DNA of 46,239 nt from Lachnospiraceae bacterium (lineage in GTDB: Bacteria > Bacillota > Clostridia > Lachnospirales > Lachnospiraceae): assembly GCA_021202335.1 (NCBI GenBank), contig JAJQDE010000052.1, positions 1 to 46,239 on the forward strand. Reading direction: 5' to 3'. Below, piece after piece: positions 8,761 through 16,000 of this stretch. The position numbers and the translations under genes were made by a program. Below the pieces are notes generated by a model that saw only the letters and a program-made list of their open reading frames with translations, was not told the DNA's origin and searched no databases. Position 1 is the first letter of the stretch. Every line of letters starts with the position of its first letter.

Positions 8761-9693
8761 TCACCCCAATCCAAATTCCCTTTTATGTGTGGAAATATAA
8801 AGCCTTCCGAGAAATTCATAGCCTTTTGCATTTGCCTTTACATCCTCAATGTACTGGATATTGCTTCCTTCATGGCTGCCAAAGAGCTTCATGACCGTTG
8901 CCCCGCCTCCCACAAAAACAATCTCTGTAATATCAAGGTTATATCCATGCTCCAGCAGGATGTTGTAGACCTTTTCTGCATAACCCTTAAGACATTCCTC
9001 CACGATAGCCATGTACTTCTGCGGCAGCTTTCCGGCTTTTCCGGTCCTCATGACCTCCTGTATATCCTCCTCGCTGATTTCCCTGCCATGCTGGCGGATA
9101 CATTCATCATTGATTGTACCCATGCACTTAATCAGACCTTCCCTGAGTGTGATACATTCCGCTTCGTTTGGTGCGGAGTCTTCAATGGGCATAATGTCGA
9201 TGGTCCAGCTTCCAATGTCAACCACCACTACCCTTTTGGGCAGGTTTTTCATCCTGTCGGCAACCGCCGCATAGCATTGCGGGAACACCGATACCCTTGC
9301 AAGATTTATACGGTACTGCTCCTTGTCAAAACGGAAGGTAACTTCCTTATTTCTTGACCGGTATTCGATAAAATCCTGCTTTTCTGCTCCAAAACGAGTA
9401 AGGGGCAGTCCAACGGATAAAAGAATATCTGCATTTCTCATTCCCCGTCTGTTCAGCTCTTTTGCTGCCGCTGCCAGTGTAAGAAGATAGAAGTTGTCAT
9501 TTTCCACCTTTAAATCCCTTACCTCCAGACGTTTCCCGCCTACCTTGTAATAAGAACCATTATATTCCACCACGTTGTTGAAAAATGCAGGTTCCGTTGT
9601 AATTTCCTTTACTCCGGTAGTAAATACCTGACTGACCGTTTTTATACCGGACCAGCCATGATCCACACCGATTACTTCGATATGTTTATTCAT
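8761..9693 (-). CDS. parM: ParM/StbA-like actin-family ATPase
   Basis: A 310-residue actin-like protein. Actin-fold motifs are visible: phosphate-1 loop GVDHGWSGIKT near the N-terminus, phosphate-2 loop VVVDIGSWTIDIM near the middle, and an adenosine-type motif VFVGGGATVM near the C-terminus. ParM-type proteins polymerise with ATP and push DNA copies apart, which fits an element with an extrachromosomal or transfer phase. The ATG at 9693 has a GGAGG site and overlaps the TGA of the preceding gene (ATGA), so translation is probably coupled. The longer frame from 9759 is not supported. Confidence 0.8.
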   Translation of the reverse strand: MNKHIEVIGVDHGWSGIKTVSQVFTTGVKEITTEPAFFNNVVEYNGSYYKVGGKRLEVRDLKVENDNFYLLTLAAAAKELNRRGMRNADILLSVGLPLTRFGAEKQDFIEYRSRNKEVTFRFDKEQYRINLARVSVFPQCYAAVADRMKNLPKRVVVVDIGSWTIDIMPIEDSAPNEAECITLREGLIKCMGTINDECIRQHGREISEEDIQEVMRTGKAGKLPQKYMAIVEECLKGYAEKVYNILLEHGYNLDITEIVFVGGGATVMKLFGSHEGSNIQYIEDVKANAKGYEFLGRLYISTHKREFGLG

Positions 9694-9989
9694 TCTGCGT
9701 TTCCTCCTGTCTCTGGTTTTCCATGCTTTCCCAATATCTTTTTCATACATGGGAAACAATACTTTTCTGACTGACGATACGGACAGTCAAAACACTCACT
9801 CTCCATATCCTGCTCTGAAACTTCCGCTTTCCTTTCCTCCCTGACACACTGGCTTGCAATACATTGACTGTTATTGCCATAAAAGAACCGGCAGTGCATA
9901 CAGCTTTTCAAATCTCTTTCCAGCTTCATTTTTGCTGTAATCACATCAAGCGGCTTCGGGGATTTTTTTACCCTGATGTTAATTCCCAT
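9690..9989 (-). CDS. Cys-rich small protein, possible zinc binder
   Basis: A 99-residue protein starting MGINIRVKKSPKPLDVITAKM. It has eight cysteines arranged in pairs: CMHC, two single cysteines eight residues apart (QCIASQC region), CFDC and CFPC, which suggests one or two zinc or metal sites. It lies in a tight operon: its start is inside the end of the preceding 47-residue gene and its stop overlaps the start of the ParM-like gene. The TTG start at 10,070 is possible but less likely. No family recognised; a DNA- or protein-binding role in the partition operon is a guess. Confidence 0.65.
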   Translation of the reverse strand: MGINIRVKKSPKPLDVITAKMKLERDLKSCMHCRFFYGNNSQCIASQCVREERKAEVSEQDMESECFDCPYRQSEKYCFPCMKKILGKHGKPETGGNAE

Positions 9990-10122
9990 CCGCAGCACCC
10001 GCCTCTCTCTCGGCGGTAAGCCTCTGTATTTCCTCAAGTCTCCTGTCTGCCATTCCTGCTGCTTTTGCAAGGGAGAAAAACATAATCCATATAAATACTG
10101 TCAATATCACGATTCCTATCAT
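9979..10122 (-). CDS. Single-helix membrane peptide (47 residues)
   Basis: A 47-residue frame starting MIGIVILTVFIWIMFFSLAK, a single membrane helix, followed by a charged tail (MADRRLEEIQRLTAERE). It has a GGAGGGG ribosome-binding site, its ATG overlaps the TGA of the preceding gene (ATGA), and the start of the next gene lies within its last codons. This chain of overlaps is the best evidence that it is translated. Function unknown. Confidence 0.6.
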   Translation of the reverse strand: MIGIVILTVFIWIMFFSLAKAAGMADRRLEEIQRLTAEREAGAADGN

Positions 10123-10505
10123 CTGCCGCCCCTCCGTTTCTGCTCTGTTTTCTTTTGCTGTTCTTCTTCCAGTTGCCTGACATACTCCCGAATATCTATC
10201 AATTCTTCCAGATCGTAGATTTTAGAACACATCGCTCTGTCAACATTTTCAGGAGTACACTCTCCATGCTCGGTAAGTGCTGTTATTACTTTCTGCTTAA
10301 TTTCTTCCTGCATGGCATCCGGCATGGCTGCTATATAACAGGGCGGCAGATCGGAAATCTCTGTCTCAACCTCCTTTTCATACTCATAACTTTTCTCAAA
10401 GTCACTTATCATTTTTTCTTTTATCAATATTGCTTTTGTCTTGTTTTCTTCGCTGGCTAACTCCACCAGTTTGTCTAAGAACTGAATTAACTCTCGCTTT
10501 GTCAT
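10119..10505 (-). CDS. Unknown soluble operon protein (128 residues)
   Basis: First gene of the element operon. The 128-residue protein starts MTKRELIQFLDKLVELASEENKTKA and is mostly helical and charged, ending in a Lys/Arg-rich tail (EQQKKTEQKRRGGR). No family recognised. The ATG at 10,505 has an AAGGAGG site 13-14 bases upstream. The frame is open upstream to an ATG at 10,649, but that extension would be encoded by the leader terminator hairpin and has no ribosome-binding site, so I exclude it. Confidence 0.65.
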   Translation of the reverse strand: MTKRELIQFLDKLVELASEENKTKAILIKEKMISDFEKSYEYEKEVETEISDLPPCYIAAMPDAMQEEIKQKVITALTEHGECTPENVDRAMCSKIYDLEELIDIREYVRQLEEEQQKKTEQKRRGGR

Positions 10506-10535
10506 TACTTTTTTTGCGTCCTCCTTTTCCGGGCG

Positions 10536-10602
10536 AAAAAAATAGGACCAAGTCAGCTTTAGCAATGCGGAACTTGTCCGCACGAGAGCTAATTTAGTCC
10601 TA
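10536..10602 (-). terminator. Leader terminator or attenuator of the par operon
   Basis: On the minus strand, 10602-10588 (TAGGACTAAATTAGC) pairs with 10557-10543 (GCTGACTTGGTCCTA) through 15 positions including three G-U pairs. An inner hairpin TGCGGA/TCCGCA (10566-10582) sits in the loop. Seven U residues follow at once (A tract at 10536-10542 on the plus strand). It lies between the predicted promoter and the AAGGAGG of the first gene, so it should end most transcripts before the operon unless relieved. Confidence 0.75.
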
Positions 10603-10695
10603 TCTAAATCACAATATTCAATTTTCAGGCATAAAATGCCTATTGCCATAGTCAAATATACAGCGTGTTAAATAACTGCAAGTTGTGTTTTCTGA

Positions 10696-10723
10696 ATTAT
10701 AAAATGAGCCCATCCTAACTCAA
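10696..10723 (-). promoter_or_regulatory. Promoter of the element operon
   Basis: Minus-strand TTGAGT (10718-10723) and TATAAT (10696-10701) with a 16-base spacer. Transcription would begin near 10,688, giving a leader of about 180 bases that contains the terminator hairpin. Confidence 0.55.
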
Positions 10724-10750
10724 AATAACCTTTGATTTGGCTTTTTTTCG

Positions 10751-10765
10751 TAGGACTAAATCAGC
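10751..10765 (+). repeat. Third copy of the 15-base leader motif
   Basis: TAGGACTAAATCAGC matches TAGGACCAAGTCAGC at 10543-10557 at 13 of 15 positions, and is the reverse complement, with mismatches, of 10588-10602. It lies upstream of the predicted promoter. A short A or T tract with CG flanks both outer copies in opposite orientation. It could be a binding site for an element protein or a remnant of a duplicated hairpin. Confidence 0.5.
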
Positions 10766-10793
10766 GGGAACCCTTGATTTTGTTGGGTTCTTA

Positions 10794-10922
10794 CTAACTT
10801 GACATTATAATAACACGTTCCCCGCTGTCAAGCACCGCCACAACGACACCCTCCCCCGTAAGATACGGCTCCTGCTGCGTTACCTGTGTGATGCACGACG
10901 CCGTCTTTTCATATTCATTCAT
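10794..10922 (-). pseudogene. S8 subtilase catalytic domain, interrupted after the catalytic Asp
   Basis: The minus-strand frame from ATG 10,922 reads MNEYEKTASCITQV, then LTGEGVVVAVLDSG. This is the start of the catalytic domain of a subtilisin-type S8 peptidase, with the active-site Asp in VLDSG. Family members continue with Ile-Asp and the rest of the domain, but here the frame turns into ERVIIMSS and stops, because the mobile element begins at about 10,820. The remaining catalytic domain (His and Ser) should lie beyond the other end of the element. The codon context up to Gly looks intact, so the interruption is probably recent. Confidence 0.75.
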
Positions 10923-10980
10923 ATAATCCCCGCATATTCAAGTCTTATTTATCATATGCTTCAAATGCGCAAAGGTGCGC

Positions 10981-11009
10981 TTCACCTTTTCCCGTACCGT
11001 GCATATAAT
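10981..11009 (+). promoter_or_regulatory. Promoter for the subtilase propeptide gene
   Basis: TTCACC (10981-10986) and TATAAT (11004-11009) with a 17-base spacer, 29 bases before the ATG at 11,038. An imperfect GCGC-flanked inverted repeat lies just upstream (about 10968-10980). Confidence 0.55.
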
Positions 11010-11037
11010 AGCTCAAAACCGTAAAGCGTAAATCAAA

Positions 11038-11328
11038 ATGCCGAACGCCAAGCTTGAAAACCTTTTAATTTTAGCTCTTGCCGCCACCGCCAAAGAACGC
11101 GAAAAGTCCCAGGCTCTTGGGACGGGGTACATCCCGTCCGCAAAAAGCTGGGAGCTTATAGTCAAGTACCACGGAAGCCTCGAGCGCCTTGAGTCCGATG
11201 TAATCAGCATTGAGCCGCTGATATCCGGCTACTGTATCGCCACTGTCCGCGAGGACTTTATTGACGCCTTTGCGCAGCTTGACGAGGTGGAATACATCGA
11301 AAAGCCCAAAAGGCTGTATTTTGAGTAA
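11038..11328 (+). CDS. Stand-alone S8 subtilase propeptide
   Basis: A 96-residue protein ending EYIEKPKRLYFE. This ending, the KSWELIVKYHG segment and the overall length match the N-terminal propeptide of large S8 peptidases of Lachnospiraceae, where the catalytic domain normally follows at once. Here a TAA stop follows, and the catalytic domain start is on the opposite strand 115 bases upstream. It is the only clear plus-strand gene in the window. Propeptides act as folding chaperones and inhibitors, so a separate propeptide could still act in trans. Alternatively it is a remnant left by a local inversion. The ribosome-binding site is weak. Confidence 0.6.
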   Translation: MPNAKLENLLILALAATAKEREKSQALGTGYIPSAKSWELIVKYHGSLERLESDVISIEPLISGYCIATVREDFIDAFAQLDEVEYIEKPKRLYFE

Positions 11329-11334
11329 ACATTT

Positions 11335-11377
11335 GACGACGTATCGTCTGACGATATATCGTCTGACGATGCATCGT
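11335..11377. repeat. Palindromic 15-bp tandem repeat between convergent genes
   Basis: Two copies of ATCGTC-T-GACGAT (11343-11355 and 11358-11370) are repeated with a 15-base period. A partial unit precedes them (11335-11342) and a 12-bp perfect palindrome (11366-11377) runs into the araA stop codon. It lies exactly between the convergent propeptide gene and araA. It could fold as alternative hairpins, but has no U tract. Confidence 0.8.
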
Positions 11378-12873
11378 TATTTATACGCGATGGCATTCCA
11401 GCGAAGCTCATTCTTGAAGGTTCTGATATCCGTATTGCTGTCTATCACAACCGCCTCTATTCCCATAGCGTCAGCCCAGTCGACCATCTGCTCCACGCTG
11501 AGGTCATAAGAGAACGCCGTGTGATGCGCTCCGCCTGCCAAAATCCATGCTTCCGCACCGACCGTAAGGTTAGGCTGCGGCGTCCAAAATGCAGTCGCAA
11601 CAGGAAGCTTCGGCATGGGCTTTTCCACCTTCTTGCAGTCAACAGCGTTGATGATAAGGCGGAAACGGTTGCCAAGGTCAACAAGCGACGTCGCCACCGC
11701 CGGTCCGGTCTTTGACGTAAACACAAGTCTTGCGGGATCCTCCCTGTCGCCCATGGAAAGCGGGCAAACCTTTATGGAAATATCGCCGTCGGCAATCGTA
11801 GGGCAGACCTCAAGCATATGCGCCTGTAAAATACCCTCTTTTCCGGGTACAAAATTGTATGTATAATCCTCCATAAACGATGTACCCTTTGCATCCTTTA
11901 CGTTTGACGCCATAATCTTCATAAGGCGGACCATTGCCGCGGTTTTCCAATCTCCCTCCGCGCCAAAGCCGTAGCCCTTCTCCATGAGTCTTTGTATCGC
12001 AAGTCCGGGAAGCTGCTTTAAGCCGCCGAGCATTCCAAAGTGTGTGACAATGGCATGATAATCCCTCTCCTCCAAAAATTTCTCAAGCCCTATTTCTATC
12101 GCCGCCTGCACCTCGACATGCTTTCTGAACTCAGCCTCGTCCCTGCCCTCAAGCAAAATATTGTATTTGCCGTAATATTCGTCAGTAAGGTTTTTGATGT
12201 CCGATGCGGAAACTGCGTCAACATATTCTACCAGATCGTTCACATTATAGTGGTCGATTTCCCAGCCGAATTTAATTTGCGCCTCTACCTTGTCGCCCTC
12301 TGTAACGGCGACATTATTCATATTATCTCCAAAGCGGCACACCCTGATATGTGACGACTCCATCAGACCGACAGCAGTAACCATCCACTGCGCAAGCTTC
12401 TTAATCACCTCGGGATTCTGCCAATGCCCTACCACGATTTTGCGCTCAATGCCCATGCGGGTCACAATATGGCCATACTCGCGGTCGCCGTGCGCCGACT
12501 GGTTTTCATTCATGAAATCCATATCAATGGTATCGTAGGGAATTTCCTCGTTAAACTGCGTGTGGAAATGCATCAGGGGCTTTCTGTACTCCTGCAGACC
12601 CAAAATCCACGATTTTGCAGGCGAAAAGGTGTGCATCCATGTGATAACGCCCGCACACTCATCATCAGCGTTCGCCTCGTTAAAGGTCTTTCTGATAACC
12701 GCATTTGTAATCAGGGTCGGCTTCCATACCACCTCATACGGCAGAAGCCCGGACTTATTAAGCCCGTCAACGATGATTTTTGAGTGCTCCGCTACCTTTT
12801 TAAGGCACTCGTCGCCATATAAATCCTGCGAACCTGTTGCAAACCAAAACTTGTAATTCTTTCCTGTTTTCAT
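11377..12873 (-). CDS. araA: L-arabinose isomerase
   Basis: Converts L-arabinose to L-ribulose in the cytoplasm, the first step of arabinose use (EC 5.3.1.4). The protein has 498 residues, the usual length. Family landmarks are present: HFGMLGGLKQ, the active-site glutamates in GFGAEGDWK and SFMEDYTYNF, and the histidines in QAHMLEVCP and AGGAHHTAFS. Start: ATG at 12,873 with a GGAGGG site; the TTG at 12,891 is not needed. araB and araD are not next to it, so in this genome arabinose genes are scattered. A single gene with its own promoter after the pilus operon terminator. Confidence 0.97.
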   Translation of the reverse strand: MKTGKNYKFWFATGSQDLYGDECLKKVAEHSKIIVDGLNKSGLLPYEVVWKPTLITNAVIRKTFNEANADDECAGVITWMHTFSPAKSWILGLQEYRKPLMHFHTQFNEEIPYDTIDMDFMNENQSAHGDREYGHIVTRMGIERKIVVGHWQNPEVIKKLAQWMVTAVGLMESSHIRVCRFGDNMNNVAVTEGDKVEAQIKFGWEIDHYNVNDLVEYVDAVSASDIKNLTDEYYGKYNILLEGRDEAEFRKHVEVQAAIEIGLEKFLEERDYHAIVTHFGMLGGLKQLPGLAIQRLMEKGYGFGAEGDWKTAAMVRLMKIMASNVKDAKGTSFMEDYTYNFVPGKEGILQAHMLEVCPTIADGDISIKVCPLSMGDREDPARLVFTSKTGPAVATSLVDLGNRFRLIINAVDCKKVEKPMPKLPVATAFWTPQPNLTVGAEAWILAGGAHHTAFSYDLSVEQMVDWADAMGIEAVVIDSNTDIRTFKNELRWNAIAYK

Positions 12874-12925
12874 GCCTGAATAACCCTCCAATATCTATTT
12901 ATTCGGCTAAAAAGCCTATACTTTA

Positions 12926-12954
12926 TTTGTACCATAAAACAGCCGCCTTTACAA
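12926..12954 (-). promoter_or_regulatory. Likely araA promoter
   Basis: Minus-strand TTGTAA (12949-12954) and TACAAA (12926-12931) with a 17-base spacer. An ATTTGTAC half-site (plus strand 12925-12932) covers the -10. It resembles half of an AraR operator, but the second half is not recognisable, so control by AraR is only a possibility. Confidence 0.4.
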
Positions 12955-13002
12955 TGGAAAATGAACAATATGCACAAAATTTTATATGAGATTATACAAG
13001 CA

Positions 13003-13026
13003 GGGCGCCTGAAAAATCAAGCGCCC
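13003..13026 (-). terminator. Hairpin ending the pilus operon
   Basis: GGGCGCCTGA and TCAAGCGCCC pair as a 10-bp stem with one G-U pair around a four-base loop, about 45 bases after the stop of the last pilin gene. The U tract is poor, so it may be an inefficient terminator or an RNA-stabilising hairpin. Confidence 0.5.
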
Positions 13027-13068
13027 CGTTCAATACAGTTCCCAATAAAACCCCGGCATACGGCTTTG

Positions 13069-16000
13069 CTAATTCAGCTTGATGTACATAATTCCTGCTT
13101 CCGTGTCTAAGTCATATATAGGCAGACTGTCTATCTTATAACCCGTATATGTCGGGCTGAACATATCGCCCGAAACGCTCATCCATGTCATTCCGGTCAC
13201 GGTAGAGCGGATTCGATATGTTCCCGTGGTGGTATCTGCAACATGATAGATGCTGAAATTCGGAACGCTCACCTGCATAAACCACCCATATGTGCTTTCA
13301 CTCATCGAACCGTTATTGGTCAGCGTAAGCATTTCCTCCCACTCACCGCTGTCATTCAACTTATCTATCGTCGCGGTAAAATATGCCTGCGTCTTTTGTA
13401 TGTTAAAGTATGTCGGCGCAAGCGTGACATAGAAGTACATATTATAACCTGTCAGCTCTATCGGACTGCTTACGCTTCCTACCGTCTGCGTCGTGCCGTC
13501 TATCGTTTTCTGATAATTCGCAGACACATACTGATTTGTATACGGCTCAAAATAAACCTCCGACTCCGGAATAGTATAGTACCTGAACGCGTCTGACGAT
13601 GTATCAAGCATGGTCTGATAATCATCGGCATACGAAGTACCCCATCCTCCCCATGAGCCGTCCCAAAGCTGATACCCTGCTTCTTTCCAGCCGCAGCCGG
13701 CTTCAAGCAGACTTTCATCAAGAGGCCAGTAAATATACTTATTCCCATCCGACGCGGTACCATATACCACATTCACAATCTCAAGCTGATACTCCTGCGT
13801 CGGCAGGAACAAAAGCGAACCATAGTTACCCGAGAAGAAAGCTTGCGTTTCACTATTGGTGTCCACCATATGCCACTTCATGTTTGATGAATCCCAGCTA
13901 TCGCCCGTTTCCTTATATCTGAAGAAGCTCCTCTGAACCGAACCATACGCATCTTGCGTAAAGTATGTGCTTCTCACACTGTCAAAGGTTGCAAACGTAT
14001 AATCGTCTGCCCTTTGGAAGCCGCTCGCCACTTCATATGTCGCTCCAAGCGAAATCTCCCCATACACGCCGCCATAATCCTTGCCGGACTTATTGTACTT
14101 CGTCGTGCCAGAAACGGAGCTGTCGTCTATGCTGTCGCCCAAATTGTCATAGCTTCCATATGAATGCAGCGAATACGCCCTGATTTTCGCCCCGCTCGGA
14201 AGCTCCTGCAAAAGCGTAAAGGTCGTCGTCGCCTTATGGCTGCTTTCGCTCACAGCGGTTGAAATATTCGAAAAATATTCCGTCCATTCGCTCAGCGCCT
14301 TCTCCTTGCCGTCATAGTACATCCGCCACTCCATCGTGTAAGGCGTCTTGTACTCGCCGTGATTTTCCGTTTCCCAGCGGCATGTGTTGCCGTCATCGTC
14401 CGTCTGCATCGCATAGTATTCAATGCCGTCCGTGCCATAGCCTGTCGGATATGCCTCCAGCGTAATCTCCTGCCCCTCAGCGTTTAATCTGCTCAAGCTG
14501 CTTGCGCCTGCCGCCTTGACCGATACCTTATTTACACGCCGTATGGCAATCGTAAAATCAGCAGACGCAATCGCGGCATCCTTTGCGTTATACGCCGTCA
14601 CTGTCACGGTAATCAGCCCATCCTTATTTGAACCGACCTCATCCGTGCCAATCTTCATTCCCAAATACCACGTCCGCGTATTATCCGCGCTGGTCGCATT
14701 ACTTGCCAGATACGGATTGACATTCCCATACCTGTCGACATCCGTTTCAGGATAATTGCTTATCCTGGTTGCAGAGCTGCTGTTGCCTGAAATAGAAACT
14801 GACATCTTATACACAGCGCCCTCTGCAATAATCGGAATGATAAGCTCCTCATCCGAATCATCCTTAGAGTCCTCCGTGCCCTGCCCCGGCTCCGCATAAA
14901 CCACATCCTTTGCCGCACTGATGCCAACCTCACCCGTCAGCGTCACGCTGTCGGAAGCCGTCCCATACGCAATGCCTGTCTTATTTGTGGCAGTCGTACC
15001 CCTGCTCCCGCTGTATGTATATGTTCCCAGCGGATGAAGCATCTCCATCGTCACCGTGAATGTCCATCCGTCAGGCAGACCGGTGACCGTGTCCGCGCCG
15101 CTTTTTCCAAACGACACGTCAATCTCAGGCATCTGCTTCAAATAATAATTCCCATCCGAATCTGTCTGCACCCTCGGATGCTTAATGCCTTGGAACGAAT
15201 AATAATCCGTATCGTAATTGCTTATCTTGGAAACTGCCTTTCCCGTAGTCCCGTCATAAATATTGGATAAGCTGTTGCTTGTCGTACCCACCGTCGCCAT
15301 ACAGACCACGGAGTCCGACTTTACGATTGTTCCGCTTTTATTTTTAAGCGCCCAGCTTATTTTCGTGGAAAGCGTTTCCGGTACAACTGTGTTATCGTCA
15401 TACAGATACGTCAAAAGCGTATCATCCGTCACGCCGTTCGACACATTGATTCTTCCTCTGAAATCATACGTAGGCGTGGCAAGCGCAGACTTCCCATCCT
15501 CTGAAAGCCAGTTGTCAAATACCATGATTGACATAACGTCAATCCTGCGCACATGGACTATCACGGTCGTAAGGAGCGATGAAGCCACATTAGCCTTACC
15601 CTGCGGATAAACATATATCACAAACGTGTACGGATTGCCTGTCACAGTGTCCTCACTTGCGCCGCTGCCCTTCTCATCATTACCGAGCTTAATCGTCACC
15701 TCATCCGTCGACACATCATATGAAGCCGCCGTCGCAGCATCCGTATTTCCGGAAATCACCAAATCCATATCCGTCGTGCCGCCCAGCGTTCTAAGGCTCA
15801 CCGTTCCCGTTTCGTTCGGCTCGAGCGTAATCTCAAAGCCTCCTGACACCTTTGCATCCCTCGACGTAAGAGTTTTCTCTCCCGACACATCGGCATAATC
15901 CGAGCCTGAACGCTGATATGTATAGTCGTTGTTATCGGCATGGTTTGCCTTGTTGTACCCGTCCGCATGGTTCGACGTTGCCGTCACCGTAAGCGAAAAG

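Larger units (their letters stand above)
1..10820. mobile_element. One end of a conjugative-type mobile element
   Basis: The segment carries a ParM/ParR-like partition pair, several very small operon genes, a lipoprotein and a giant LPXTG surface protein, a set typical of integrative conjugative elements and plasmids of Lachnospiraceae. All genes are on the minus strand. The right boundary is placed at about 10,800-10,820 because the minus-strand subtilase frame stops matching its family there, right after Val-Leu-Asp-Ser-Gly. The left end lies outside the window. No relaxase, VirB4, VirD4 or recombinase is in the visible part, so the class of element is inferred from the accessory genes only. 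Confidence 0.6.

Noticed and set aside
12925-12941. Full AraR operator before araA
   Set aside because: Only one half-site, ATTTGTAC, is visible; the second half does not match, so no operator is claimed beyond a note.
13589-13606. Copy of the 11,335-11,377 palindrome inside the giant pilin gene
   Set aside because: Only about 11 bases match and the codons fit the surrounding protein; probably chance.
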